A DNA stretch of 64,000 bases, taken from positions 124,001-188,000 of the forward strand of contig JAJVDF010001196.1 of NCBI GenBank assembly GCA_022410635.1, given 5' to 3'. The stretch is from Tretioscincus oriximinensis (lineage: Eukaryota > Chordata > Lepidosauria > Squamata > Gymnophthalmidae). Positions 1 to 55,019 of this stretch are shown here, piece by piece. Below the pieces are notes generated by a model. The model saw only the letters and a list, made by a program, of their open reading frames with translations. It had not been told where the DNA came from and ran no database searches. Made by a program: the position numbers and the translations under genes. Every line of letters begins with the position of its first letter. Positions within the stretch are counted from its first letter, which is position 1.

Positions 1-1787
1 CCTTATTCAGGATCATATCCTGGAATATAGGCTTGTTGGTACCGCATGCTAGAGCAGATTACCGCAGGTCTCAAAGAGCTGCTATATGCACTATCATGTG
101 GGCAGAGGTTCCAGTTTCAGAATATAATCTAGAATAGGAATCAGGGGAGAAGTGGCTGAAGAAGTCCTAGATACTAGTTTTTGAGTTTTTGAAAGTATCA
201 GATCTTGAAATAGGAAAACAGCAGAAGTATCTTTGTTCGGATAAATGATGAACTTGTTTCATCATACAAAATGAACATTATTGAATCTTAACCGGTATAT
301 TACCCATCTTGTTGCCCATTTTTCTAGAAGAAAACTTTTACGTGATATATTTTCAAACTTTAATTATAATGTTTGGCCCATGATGCACTGTCCTTTTTTT
401 GTATTATATCCCAAAATAGGGACCTACCACCTGCATGCTTCACCCTAAGGTCTGTCATAGTAAGGTCTGTCGTAGTAAGTCTCTACTCNGGGATGTGATC
501 TGGAACAAGTTCTAGTGCAGAAAGTATCTAGATATATACCATAAATAAATAACAAACAAATCATTTGTTCTTTGGAAGCAATTCTCAAATCTTCAAATTT
601 GGAAACATTGTCCTATTAAGTGTATTTATCAGTATGATAGCAATTGTTTGCAGTTTACTTAACAGTGGAAGCTGCCGATGATAGTATTATGGCTGGCTTA
701 ATTTGTTTTATAGTTTTCTAGTGATTCTAACTTCCCAAAACGTTGCTTTTTTATTATTAGATTTGCTATAAGATTCCAATCCTAACTCAAAATTCCTCTA
801 ATCAGCTTCCATTATAAAATGAGACCATCAAATCTGAAAGTCACATGGAAGTTTTTGAAAAGAAAGACTGTGCTAACAGTAGGCAATTTCAAATGTTTTC
901 TGAAGTGGTTCAGGACTAGAATAGCTGGGCGTACGAGCTTGCCATGAAATCTGAATGGGAAATGCTTTTGCTGTGCACAGTTCGCACATTCACACATTTT
1001 CTGAACAGACTACTCAGAAAATCATCACAAGTGCAGCTTAATGCAGTTAACATTAAGTGCACTCTAGCAACGGTTTTGCTATGAAGTCCTGGGTGTGAGT
1101 GTTGTCTTCTGGTGAATANAGAATTACCTCCAAGGGACAGGGTCCATGGCAGTAGGAAATCCAAGCAGATCTCCTGTGTTTTTTCCCCAGATNTTCCCCT
1201 GCAGTTTAAGTACCCTACTGCTGGTTCAGTGGAGGAATTTTAAACTGCTATCAAAGCAGCCACAACAGCAGGAGACCCACAAGATCTCCCATAGACCAGG
1301 ATCCTTCAGTTAGCTTCTGACTGCCAGAGGAGCCAGAAAGACCCTCAAGGATCACAGTCCAAGAGAAGACTGTCCCAAACCAGGGATGTCTGAGCCTCTA
1401 TCAGGCTCTGCTGTTTCCATGCCCTGTTAAGCCCTGACTCAGAGCCAAAATGGGACAGGGAAGAAGGAAAAACAGCAAAACAAATTTAGCTCCATTTTGT
1501 TGTTTTCCAATATGGCTGCAAATGCACTGCACCTAAAAAAGGGCGCAACTGCAACACGAACGTGTCCCATTCGCATAAAAATCAAACCAGAAGTGCTCCC
1601 GCATCCATCTATACGTACACCACTCTGCTACAGAGTTTGTGGCCAAATTCTGTCGCTGCTGCTCCTTTTTGCCATTCGCATTAGTTGTACTCCGACTATG
1701 TAGCTGGGCTGTGACGTTACGAGAGCCCAGCAAATAATGAAAGGAGGCGTTGTCTGGGTGGCTGTGTCCGTAACATTTTCAGCAAAA

Positions 1788-1885
1788 TCATAGAATCATA
1801 GAGTTGGAAGGGACCTCCAGGGTCATCGGGTCCAACTCCCTGCTCAATGCAGGATTCATTAAACCATCCCAGTAAGATGACTGTT
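1788..1885 (-). mobile_element. CR1-type LINE 3' end
   Basis: Begins with the ATCATAGAATCATAGAGTTGG run and continues with 'ggaagggacctccagggtca' and 'ccctgctcaatgcaggatt'. These are the hallmark 3'-terminal sequences of sauropsid CR1 elements read in antisense. Only about 100 bp remain, so it is a heavily 5'-truncated copy. Confidence 0.8.
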
Positions 1886-2127
1886 CTCTTGACCCCCCTG
1901 TTCTATGCACAACTCCTTTTGAGCAGTGCACACTCAATCACGATCTATTATTTTATTTTTTTGCCAGAGAGGGAGGGGGACAAGCACACAAAGCATGATC
2001 TTACTTTACATTTCATCTGGGAGGGAGGAGGGGCAAATTTTGGGACTAGACTTGATGGCGATGATGCTGTTTTACTCAAACCCTGAGACCTTCAAGTAAA
2101 CAAAAAACAGCCCGGTGGGACAAAGGC

Positions 2128-2150
2128 GGCAGCAGCAGCAGCAGCAGCAG
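2128..2150. repeat. (GCA/CAG)n microsatellite
   Basis: About seven uninterrupted GCA units inside a TBCD intron. The poly-Leu and poly-Ala runs in antisense frames here are products of this repeat, not protein evidence. Confidence 0.9.
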
Positions 2151-2654
2151 AAGAGCTGAAGGAGGAGGGGGTGGGGAATCTTTTGTTTTTATTCCCTGGA
2201 TGAAGCTCCAACCCACAAGTAGGAAGCACACCATCAGCTGCTGGNTCCCTCCCCTCTCTTGCCAGTAAAACAGGTTCATCTGGCTTCCTCTGCAGTTCCG
2301 ATGGGAGGGGCTGAGTGATCACTCACCACGTGTGCTATGCGGGCTGTTAACCTGAAGTGGATGATACGGAGGNGAATTTAAGCACCCACTTTGGGTTGAA
2401 TTTGGAACTTTCAAAACGCTTTCCATTCCGTGTTACAGGTTTGCAGCCTTTGCTTTTTTCCTNTTAGTGCAAACACATTTTAAGTATAATTCTGTACCTC
2501 ACTTCAGACTTACTACTCCAGCTCCTCTGTTTGACGGATCTTTTTTCAGAACTTGAGTATTTTAATTTTGAAGCAAAGTAAAAATTAATTGAAGAGCACA
2601 CTGAAGTATTATTTGGTTGTAAGGATTAAATATCCCTTTTATCTAATTTTTCAG

Positions 2655-46514
<43,860 letters not shown>

Positions 46515-47433
46515 CAGGAACCCCACTGATACGGAAAGCAAACTTGTTGGCACAACATAGATGCAAAGCAAGCAGTTATTGGTTCAGTAACGTGGTTAAC
46601 CGATCTCTAAGTTGGAAAAGTAACAAAGGACCTGCTTTGGGAAGTTCTGTATATATCAATCCCCCCTTCTCTCCGCCCACCCGCCTTTTTAACAAAAACA
46701 TTGAAAATGTATTTTCTCCACATAATATTTAACCACAAGATGGCAGTTTGGCCACATGGTTGTCCCTTTCCAACCCAATATAAATGCTGATGATTTATGT
46801 TCCTCCCCCAAACTAAATTATCTGTTGCAAAGATCAAACTGTGACTATTCCTTGTAAATTCTATCTGCCTCAGCTGTTACTTTGTTTACTGTGAAATATT
46901 TAATGCAAGACTGAAGTGGTTTGTACACATTGAACAAAATAACCTTTTGGGGGAAGCCGTCCGTCAGTGAGACCATAAGGGGAACCAGTGTAGGTATCAT
47001 TACTCATGTACACAAAGTTTGCATTTTTACCCTGTAGGGCACTTCAGCCCTCCCGTACCCCCCCCCCTTTGGGGGGCCGATGTTCAGTGTTTGTGCAGTT
47101 GATGATATTCTAGCAGTCAAAATGACAGAGTGATGTTCAGGAAAGGGACTGTTGATGTTCTTGGCATCTGTGAAGGGCACCAAAACAATGGGATCATAAC
47201 CTAAATTCATTGTGGGTATTTGAAATGGAAAACAGGAAATATATCTGATTCTGCTTTCTCCCACCCTCTCATCCCCTACAGCGATATTAAAACTATACTT
47301 ACTAATATTTTTTAGCATATGTTCAAGCTGGCAACATTTTAAAATATTCCAGGCCCATTACTTTTAATTAAATTTCCGAACAGGGTTGTTTTTTTAAAAA
47401 TGGAACTATATCATCTACAGCTTGCCTTTCAAA

Positions 47434-47439
47434 AATAAA
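47434..47439 (+). terminator. Candidate TBCD polyadenylation signal
   Basis: AATAAA about 0.9 kb past the predicted TBCD stop, with a variant ATTAAA 67 bp before it. Hexamers are frequent by chance in AT-rich DNA, so weak support. Confidence 0.3.
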
Positions 47440-47857
47440 AAATGTAGCAGGAACATATAGCACAATTATAAAAAAAATACAGTGAAGTAAAGTGTAGAAA
47501 GAGGAATGGATTCTTGTGTAAAGATAATGCTGTTCTTTTGTTATTTGTTTCAAATAAGTATGGTGCTTTATACTCGAGTCCCTTCTTCCCACGTAGACAC
47601 CTCATTTTGGATTAGCACAAAATTGTTAAGTGTTTCCTGTTCTTTTGAGTATTTTAAGCTGCCGATAAAAGCCAAGTAAAGACACCTGTCTCAGGTGACT
47701 TGAGNAGAAGAGCAAAATTTCCATCACCACTTTAGCTTGGCCAGCCCAGCCTAGTTAAGAAAGGTACAGAAGTTCTTTTCCTTTGCCTATTACATGGCTG
47801 CTTTCTTTCCTTTATTTACTTTGGAGGCCAACAGGTGGAAGGTAGGCAGTATGAACG

Positions 47858-48010
47858 TCTGTAGACAGTCATCTTTAAGATCCATCTGCAGAAGTAGCCT
47901 TGTCCATGAAAGCTCGTGCCACCTACCTTCCTCTTGATAAGTCTCCAAAGTGCTACAAGCTCCCCTTGCTGGACCTTCTGAACAANGACTAGCTTGACTA
48001 TTGCTTTGAA
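47858..48010 (-). mobile_element. Penelope-like repeat fragment, diverged
   Basis: 'catctgcagaagtagccttg', 'catgaaagctcgtgccacct', 'ctccaaagtgctacaagctc', 'gctggaccttctgaacaa' follow the same order as the inverse of the 11878 copy, with many changes. Confidence 0.55.
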
Positions 48011-48927
48011 ATTTGTTTATTTACAATACCTCTGACTCTAGTAACCCAGAACTCCTTCCAACTTGACTGATTCCATTTCCGGGACTTCAAGAAAGAAAAT
48101 TTGCTACTGAGCTCTCCATTCAGCCAGATGTTGGAAGCCTGTACAACTGAACATCTCTATTTTCTAATCCTCACTTCAATTTATATTAACTACCTCACTT
48201 TAACTTATATGAAATGTGCAGTTATTTCAGCCCCCCCCCCCCCCCCCCTCACTCTGGTGTTCCTGCTGGGACAGCCAAAGCGTCAGTCCTTATTTCAGGC
48301 TGTGAAGCCCCCCATTTAGAAGCAGAAATGACTTGCAGTGGGTTTGTGCCTTCTGCAGTACAGATGTTCAAGAGGTTCGACATAGGAGTGGGAGGGATCC
48401 AACTTCTGAGGGAACTGCATCTGCATCTGGACTTGCTTAATTCACATTGTCTCCAAGATACAAAGCAGTTTGGATTCACCACTATTACTTTATAAAAATA
48501 TTATTTTTATACATGATCCAAAAGCATTGTGGAACAAAACAAACCTAAACACCATTCTCTCTTATAAGAGAGCTCATATCAAAGACTACTTATGAACCCC
48601 NCACAAGTGATCCTATTTTCTATTCTGTGCGTGGGAAGGATCTGCTTCTAGGCCTCAAAAAACTTGGGNTGGATCATAGTATTCTATCTAGTTGCCTTTA
48701 AAAAGGAAAATGCTTTCCGCTAATAGTTCTGAGACCAGAATTTATAGAGAAATTGGAAATGAGCAGCTGAACAATATGATAAAATAGGATAAGGCTATAA
48801 TTATTCAAGAGCAAGCAATGCTAAGGCAGCATCCACTGGTTTAAGGCAGCCATTTTGTTTTGTGGGATCTTTATTCAGTTTTGGAGTCCTGACAACTTAT
48901 AATGTACTCCCTGGATCCTTGTCCATC

Positions 48928-48933
48928 TTTATT
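48928..48933 (-). terminator. Candidate B3GNTL1 polyadenylation signal
   Basis: TTTATT on the + strand (AATAAA antisense) about 470 nt past the B3GNTL1 stop; a second one at 48870. Either could serve; no downstream element was evaluated. Confidence 0.3.
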
Positions 48934-49046
48934 TAATTGATATCCAGGGCACCATAGCTGCAACTCTACATGAGGCGCTGGTCTCACTAGTTTGTGTCCC
49001 TTCCACTTCTACACCTTTCCACCAAAACTCCTTGAACCAAGTGACT

Positions 49047-49272
49047 TAATTTTGTTTGGTGTAATGGTTAGAGTGTTGGACTCTTATCTGGTAGTCTCCT
49101 AGTTCAATTCCACATTCCTCCATGAAGCCAGCTGGGTAACCTTGGACCACTCACAATTCTTTAGAACTCTCTCAGACCCACCTACTTCACAGGGTGTCTG
49201 TTGTGTAGAAAACAAGAAAAACTATGTGTGCTGCCCTTTGATGGAAAGGATGCTATAAATAAACATTTAACG
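49047..49272 (+). mobile_element. tRNA-derived SINE, family B (Sauria-like)
   Basis: tRNA-like head 'ttggtgtaatggttagagtg' and 'ttggactcttatctggtag', B-box-like 'agttcaattcc', then 'atgaagccagctgggtaacc', 'ttggaccactcacaattctt', 'agaactctctcagacccacc', 'cacagggtgtctgttgtgta' and tail 'gctataaataaacatttaac'. This order is that of Sauria-type SINEs of squamates. It lies in the presumed B3GNTL1 3' UTR, antisense to it. Confidence 0.85.
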
Positions 49273-49398
49273 NCTACCTGCCTGTTCTGGACTCACAAGA
49301 TAATCGGGAAGTTCTGCTTGCAAAAGTGCAGGATGTTTCAATCCCACAATATTCTCCTGTGATTGTTGAGAACAGGGTCTTCTGTGCCACCACACACT

Positions 49399-49479
49399 TC
49401 AGTTAAAATGAAAATAATCACGACCTTCCTTAAGGTTCATTGAATTCAGGTTTTCTTCAAATTGTCCTCCTGTGAGATC
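49399..49479 (-). CDS. B3GNTL1: B3GNTL1 terminal coding exon
   Basis: 81 nt on the - strand, acceptor gattcattccacag. Reads DLTGGQFEENLNSMNLKEGR then DYFHFN and TGA. This matches the C-terminus of B3GNTL1 ('[20 protein letters not shown]' then 'DFLHFS' in human). B3GNTL1 is a GT2-type (beta-1,3-GlcNAc transferase-like) protein of uncertain substrate; the GT-A domain is encoded upstream, outside the window. Its position just past TBCD in convergent orientation agrees with mammalian gene order. Confidence 0.95.
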   Translation of the reverse strand, partial: DLTGGQFEENLNSMNLKEGRDYFHFN

Positions 49480-49624
49480 CTGTGGAATGAATCAAAACAT
49501 TGCTTAGTTTAGTATCTGATACTATAGCACAGAACACTAAAACAGCTTTTCTGATGCTTTTAGTGCTACAGTAGAAAACTACTATATGATCCTGTAAATG
49601 GGAACAAAACCTGCTGAATTGCAC

Positions 49625-49880
49625 TCTTTCGAGGCCAGGTTTATGGACACCAAGGTTATAAATGGGAACTAGGATGGATGTTTGGATGTTGCCTCCGGGA
49701 TGGAGCCACAGGCAGGACTCCTGAGATACCATTTGCAGGGAGTTTGGAACAAGTGCATATTTTGCTTTCCTCTGTTNGGACTCCCCAGGTGTNTCTGGTG
49801 GGCCTCTGACACAGAATGCTGGACTTGATGGGCTGTGACCTTATCCCGTATGGCTCTTCTTATGTTCTTATGTTCTAACA
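49625..49880 (+). mobile_element. CR1-like LINE 3' UTR fragment
   Basis: 'ggccaggtttatggacacca', 'gggaactaggatggatgttt', 'ggatgttgcctccgggatgg', 'agccacaggcaggactcctg', ending 'tatggctcttcttatgttct'. Same order as the tail of the 57410 copy. Confidence 0.88.
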
Positions 49881-51458
49881 GAATGAGTAATTCCATTTCT
49901 AGTCTGGGTCTAGCACCACAAACCTTGCAAATAGAAGAATGCTTTGGCAAACTGCTTTTGGTTGCAACTCTAGAGCAGGATGCTACGCATGGTTCGTTAT
50001 GGTCTTAAAATTGCATCGTAATCTGTAGTGTTAAAACACGACCTACCTAATCAGCAGTCTCTACACTCCTGCAATTTTTCTGCTTGGATAAGGTAGGCCC
50101 CGGGATTTTCTTCCAGGTTCTGAAATGACTCTTCTGTATGCCCGTGTGTACAGCACAGTGAGTGGCTGTTTAACATTTTATTACAATACTGCATCAGTGT
50201 CTGGCTTTTTACCATAGTGTATTTTGTAAAAACAATCAAATCTATCTGAGCTTGCCAGCTTTTAGGTTTTACATGCAAACTTTTGCAGCTTCAATAAATT
50301 AGATTGGTGCTCTAACCAGTACTGTCCATTAAAAAGGGAACAGAAATGAGAAACATGGATGGGCAATGATGTAGATTCTGAGACTTAGTGTGTATCATTT
50401 TATCAAGGCCATCTGAGCTCCAATTGCTGCTGGCCTTGGCCCATGGTGTTATTAACGGAGGCTGCCTTTCTGGAATCACATAGGAGACAGCTTAAATTGC
50501 TCACGAGGCTCCCAGTTCCTCCGAAACCTTGCAAGCCTAGACGTATCGCGCACACGGAGNCTCAGAATCTGCTGTGGTTTGCACACTTTCTGATCCTGCT
50601 TTACGTTCGCCCTTACGTTCCACACAGTAGACAACAACGGATGTCACAGCTGCCCTGCCATGCCCAAACAAGCCCCCTAATGGATGTGATTTGCTCGGCA
50701 GTGTGAAGAGAGCAGGCAAGTCAGGNAAGCAAAATTGTGTGTGTCAAAGAGCCAAGATTGGTTGCGCAAGAGATGATAACAGAAACTTCGGTAGCCTTGG
50801 CCAATGCGGCTTTGTGTTCTGGTTTGTGGGATAAGAAATGCAGGCAGCTTGAACAGTTTTAAGATTGAATCAGGTGAAAAGAACATCTTGTCCTCAGTTC
50901 TCATTGTCACCGATAAGCCTTTTGTGCTATTTAATTATGCTACGAGGCTTGGGCTTACTCAAGGAAGGAAACAAATGACCTCACAAAACGATTCATGTAA
51001 GAATTCTGATGANAGCGAAGTGCTTTCAGTCATCCAGTGCAGCCTGCCTAATGAATGGTTCCTTCTCCAAGAAAAGCCTTTCACTAAGTAACTGGATTTT
51101 GAACTCTGGTGATTGGTGATTCCTCCAAATCCTATTTACTGTATACAAAGAGAGAAACTTTGTACCTACTTGCTCATCCTGCAATGTATTAGGTAATGAG
51201 ATACCACCCCACGCCCCTTGGAACTGGCAAGGGAAACAGATGACATCATTGTCAACTTCAGCACTTCTTTGGAGCTTTTAATTTCCAGCTCCTCACAATT
51301 CGTGTCTCCCCCTGGATTAACCGAAAGCGTTCTTTAGCTCAATGAAAGCAAATCAATTACTGCTTTTGCATCTGAACAGCACAGCATCTCCATCTTCCCA
51401 TCAGTAACGAAGCTAGGCTCTTGTGGGGCCCAGGCCAAATAAACGAAGGGCCACCAAC

Positions 51459-51686
51459 ACCCGCCCAGTTTTCCCATCTTATTTTCAGATGCTCTCAAGG
51501 GCACGGCAGGGTCCATGACGCTAATTACTGCGCCACAAGACAACAAGCAGTCCGGATGTATTGCGCACAGTAGTAATCAGTGATGATCGGAACTGCTTGT
51601 TGGTGCGTGGTGCAGTAATTAGCGTCACAAACCCAACCGCACTGCTGAGAAGGTTTAAAAATAAGGTAAGGAAACTGGGAGGGATG
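51459..51686. repeat. Foldback (inverted repeat), arms of about 95 bp
   Basis: Left arm 51459-51555 contains 'cccgcccagttttcccatct', 'catgacgctaattactgcgc', 'caacaagcagtccg'. Right arm 51588-51686 contains 'cggaactgcttgttggtgcg', 'tggtgcagtaattagcgtca' and 'ggaaactgggaggg'. The arms pair in antiparallel over most of their length, around a loop of roughly 32 bp. Both arms encode the same GAVISV...NK...KLGG string outward. Confidence 0.85.
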
Positions 51687-51974
51687 GAGAGCCCAAGTCA
51701 CCAGTATACCAATTGCCCTATGGGTAGCTACACCCGTGCTTTCCAGGTTACACTCTTGCTTTTTCAAGAGCAAACTGCTTGGAAAGTAAGAGTTCCATGT
51801 TCAGTCTTAAGGCGCTTTTTCTGCTAAGAAGCTGCAGAGTAGGAAACATGCAATCAACCAGAAGCTGGTCGTTATTCGGGATGCCCAACAACAACAAATG
51901 CCAAGAGCCACTGAGGGCAGAACAGCAATTCTGTTCAACAATTTAATATGCCCCCCCAAATATATAAAAAGATA

Positions 51975-52030
51975 TATAGATAATGTATTTTTTAAATGGT
52001 ATAAAAAATTATATATATATATATATATAC
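51975..52030. repeat. (AT)n tract with a segment duplicated 0.6 kb away
   Basis: 'agataatgtattttttaaat' followed by 'ggtataaaaaattatatata'. The same roughly 45-bp string recurs at 52621-52662 in the centre of the palindrome. Confidence 0.85.
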
Positions 52031-52432
52031 AGTGTTTTTCTAGAAAAAAAGGTGACGGTACTAACGCCGGCGAGGGGGGGCGGCATTAGCAGCGGCGGGG
52101 GTGGATGGCGTTAGCGGTGGCAGGGGGGACGGCATTAGCGGCGGGGGGACAGCGTTAGCGGCGGCGGCAGGGGGACGGCATTAGCGGCGACGTTAGCGGC
52201 AGCGGGGCTAACGCCGCAGTACCGGCACCTTTTATTTAGGCGGGGGGCGGCATTAGCGGGGGTGGGGGGCGATGTTAGCGGCGGCGGCGTTAGGCCCCCC
52301 CCCGCTGCCAATGCTGCAGTACCGGCACCTTTTAATTGGAGGGACAGGGGGCGGTGTTAGCGGCAGCCGCCCCCCGCCTAAATAAAAGGTGCAGGTACTG
52401 CGTACCGGTGCGTACAGTCACAAAAAATAGCC
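52030..52432. repeat. GC-rich imperfect repeat block, probably inside a mobile element
   Basis: Begins CAGTGTTTTTCTAGAAAAAA and is made of variants of 'gcggcattagcggcggcgg' with G-runs and many CpG. The string 'taccggcacctttta' occurs twice directly (about 52220 and 52320) and once inverted ('aataaaaggtgcaggtact', 52381-52399). 52221-52250 and 52367-52396 are near-perfect inverses of each other. No coding frame. Confidence 0.75.
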
Positions 52433-52481
52433 CGTATATATGGTATAAAATGGTATAAAAAATTATAATGGTATAAAATTT

Positions 52482-52812
52482 GCTTTCCTCTGTTCGGACT
52501 GCCCAGGTGCATCTGGTGGGCCTCTGTGTGAGACAGAATGTTGGACTTGATGGGCTGTGGCCTGATCCAGTATGGCTCTTCTTACGTTCTTATGTTCATG
52601 TAGAATGAAGGTTCCAAAATAGATAATGTATTTTTTAAATGGTATAAAAAATTATATATATAAAAAATTAAAAAAATACATTATCTATTTTTGAACCTTC
52701 ATTCTACATGAACATAAGAACATAAGAAGAGCCATACTGGATCAGGCCACAGCCCATCAAGTCCAGAGGCCCACCAGATGCACCTGGGCAGTCCGAACAG
52801 AGGAAAGTAAAA
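52482..52812. repeat. Large near-perfect palindrome built on a CR1-like 3' end
   Basis: Arm 1 (52482-52638) is a CR1-like 3' tip (+) plus 'catgtagaatgaaggttcca' and 'agataatgtattttttaa'. Arm 2 (52668-52812) is its inverse, including the non-CR1 flank ('gaaccttcattctacatgaa'), differing by a few bases and an approximately 17-bp deletion. The loop is about 29 bp of AT-rich sequence. Confidence 0.9.
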
Positions 52813-53470
52813 TATGCACCTGTTCATGACTCCCTGCAAGTGGTATTTCAGGAGTCCTGCCTGTTGCTCCATCCTGGAGTCAACATCCAGACATCCATCC
52901 NAGTATCCATTTATACTCTTGGTGTCCATAAACCTGTCTAATCCAGTCTTGAAACTATCCAAGCTGTTAGCTACCACTACCTCTTCAAGAAGTAAATTCC
53001 ACAGGGCGATGACCCTCTGGGTGAAGAAATACTTTCCTTTGTTCTCTCTTTTCTACCCAACAGTTTTAAGGATTCCCCCCAGGTCCTAGTGTTGTGGGAG
53101 AGAGAAAACACCCTGTCTATCCCATGCATTATTTTGTATACTTCAATCAGATCACCTCTCAGACGTCGCCTTTCAAGGCTGAAGAGGTCCAGACGTTGCA
53201 GCCTNACTTCGTAAGGCAGGTGCTCCAGACCCTTGATCATTTTTGTTGCCCTTTTCTGCACCTTCTCCAGTTCCAAAATGTCCCTCTTGAGATGTGGTGA
53301 CCAGAACTGAACACAGTATTCCAAATGTGGCCTCACCACAGATTTATAAAGAGACAAAACAACATTTGCTGATTTGTTTTCGATTCCTTTCCTAATGATC
53401 CCCAACATGGAGTTCCTAAATGTCTTCAATCTGGGATTTCCAAAGCTAAGGCTGCATTCAGGCACTGCTT
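52716..53470 (-). mobile_element. CR1-like LINE, ORF2 C-terminus and 3' UTR
   Basis: Antisense frame 52977-53465 reads MLGIIRKGIENKSANVVLSL, YKSVVRPHLEYCVQFWSPHL, RDILELEKVQKRATKMIKGL, LFSLERRRLRGDLIEVYKIM. This is the C-terminal CR1-clade RT block. Ends at a 'gaacataagaacataagaag' terminus, which forms arm 2 of the adjacent palindrome. One undetermined base interrupts the frame. Confidence 0.95.
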
Positions 53471-53533
53471 AGTCATTCTATTATATTTGAAATAAATAAG
53501 TCTGGATGCAGTTTAAGAGAATTAGCTTGCAAC

Positions 53534-53793
53534 CTTGATAGCTTTAAGACAAGATTAGACCAGTTCATGGAAGCCCAGGGTATAAATAGATCCTAGATGT
53601 CTTGATACTGCTTCCGAGATGGAACAACAGGCAGCCTTCCTGAACTGCCATTTGGAGGGAATTGAGAACAGGGAAAGGTTTTGTCTTCTGCTTGAGATTG
53701 CCCAGGTGCAACTGGTGGCCCACTGTGTAGGAAGAATGCTGGACTAGATGGGCTCTGGTCTGATTCAGCAGAGTTCCTTTTATGTTCTTACCA
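53534..53793 (+). mobile_element. CR1-like LINE 3' UTR fragment, older
   Basis: 'gatagctttaagacaagatt', 'agaccagttcatggaagccc', 'actgcttccgagatggaaca', 'gctggactagatgggctctg', 'ttccttttatgttcttacca'. Confidence 0.85.
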
Positions 53794-54462
53794 CTTCTAT
53801 AGTCCTTGCTTGTATTATGCTCTTTTTTCTCCCTGCCGATGACCACACAGAAAGGGTATCAGCAAAGCCATAATTCAGATTTCAACGGGAATGCTCAGGA
53901 ATAGCATTTCCTCCTTCACAAGTGGAGAGGCATCACAGAAACACTGACAAATATGAAAAGTAACATTTTTGTTTTGATTAGCCAACACATTTACTTCCTC
54001 TGCTGGATTAACTGGGTCTGGAATACGCCCTTGCGAAGTAGGTGTCTAAAGGAGAACGCCAGAATTGCCAGAATGGAAGCTGTTTTATTGCACAGATGCA
54101 GTTGGTAGAAATTCCACTCAGGGATTTAAAATGTTTCCAAAACACACAGGCCCACAAAGGAAGTCTGCTACCCGCATATTCACACATCATTTGTGGCAAA
54201 GCAGTAATTCCTGGGGTGGGGAATTGCTTTTTTGTAGGGCACACAATATGCAGGCTCTTGCTTCAGCAACATGTGCCAGAATAGCTGCTAGCTCCTTAAA
54301 GGCAGAGCATAAGTAAAACCTGCTAATTGCATCTTTTCCATGATACGACACATAATATTGCCAGCAGAGGGTTTTTTAAACAGCTCATTTTATTTATATA
54401 GCCATTCCATAACAATAATCTTATGGGTGGTCACACAATATTTGAGCTGGCCTGTTTTTCAT

Positions 54463-54697
54463 ATGACTATTTATTTGTTCTTATATCCCGCCTTATGCCC
54501 AAAGAGTGGCACATATAGCTTTTGTTGCTTTCTCCACAACAGACACCCTGTGAAGTAGGAAGGGCTGAGAGAGTTCTAAAGAACTGTGACTGGCCCAAGG
54601 TCACCCATCTGGCCTGTATGGAGCAGTGGGGAATCGAACCAGGAGGCTACCAGATAAGAATCCAACACTCTAACCACTAGACCAAACTGGCTCTAAA
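54463..54697 (-). mobile_element. tRNA-derived SINE, family B, with L2-like tail
   Basis: + strand order: tail 'ttatatcccgccttatgccc', then 'agcttttgttgctttctcca', 'caacagacaccctgtgaagt', 'agttctaaagaactgtgact', 'ggcccaaggtcacccatctg', B box in antisense 'gggaatcgaaccagg', and head 'aacactctaaccactagacc' 'aaactggctct'. Essentially full length, with tRNA head and LINE-like tail in one copy. Confidence 0.88.
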
Positions 54698-55019
54698 AAT
54701 CGTAAGCCTTCTCAGGTGCTGTTCCAACATGTATTGTTAATCCATCTTCAATCCTAAAGAACTAGATTGAAGCAGGAAAAAACTGGTTTTGCCTATTTCT
54801 GGCTGTGCCCAGATAGAATCAATAATACAATTGAAAATGGAATTTGTACTGCATTTGCCTCACCAGTCTGTTATATAAACTGACAGAATGTGGATTTTAA
54901 AGCCGATTATCCAGATTATCAGTAAACCGGGAAATTGGGATGTATGGTTAAATTGGAAAAGTTATNCTGTGTGGATAATTTTTAGCAAGAAACTATGAGA
55001 ATGTTGATGTGAAAATACT

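Larger units (their letters stand above)
1..2654 (+). other. TBCD intron (3' part), no exon seen
   Basis: Ends in an acceptor (ttttcag at 2648-2654). I looked for the preceding TBCD exon, which should end near a HisTrpAsp-type segment, and did not find it, so this is read as intron. It contains a short CR1-type 3' end and a GCA microsatellite. The 1195-1745 stretch is richer in GC than its surroundings but matches nothing I recognise. Confidence 0.7.
46515..49398. other. Region between the TBCD and B3GNTL1 stop codons (both 3' UTRs)
   Basis: Expected to hold the two convergent 3' UTRs. Candidate polyadenylation hexamers: ATTAAA at 47367 and AATAAA at 47434 for TBCD; TTTATT at 48928 and 48870 (antisense AATAAA) for B3GNTL1. 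It also contains a Penelope-like fragment, a C18 run near 48230-48249 and a family B SINE. The 46515-47340 part has no recognised repeat. Confidence 0.55.

Noticed and set aside
2076..2322. Leu/Ala-rich antisense frames
   Set aside because: Created by the GCA microsatellite.
1..2654. Earlier TBCD exon in the first 2.6 kb
   Set aside because: No segment resembling the conserved upstream block with proper splice sites was found.
49047..49120. Possible tRNA gene on the + strand
   Set aside because: It is the tRNA-like head of a Sauria-type SINE, with degenerate stems.
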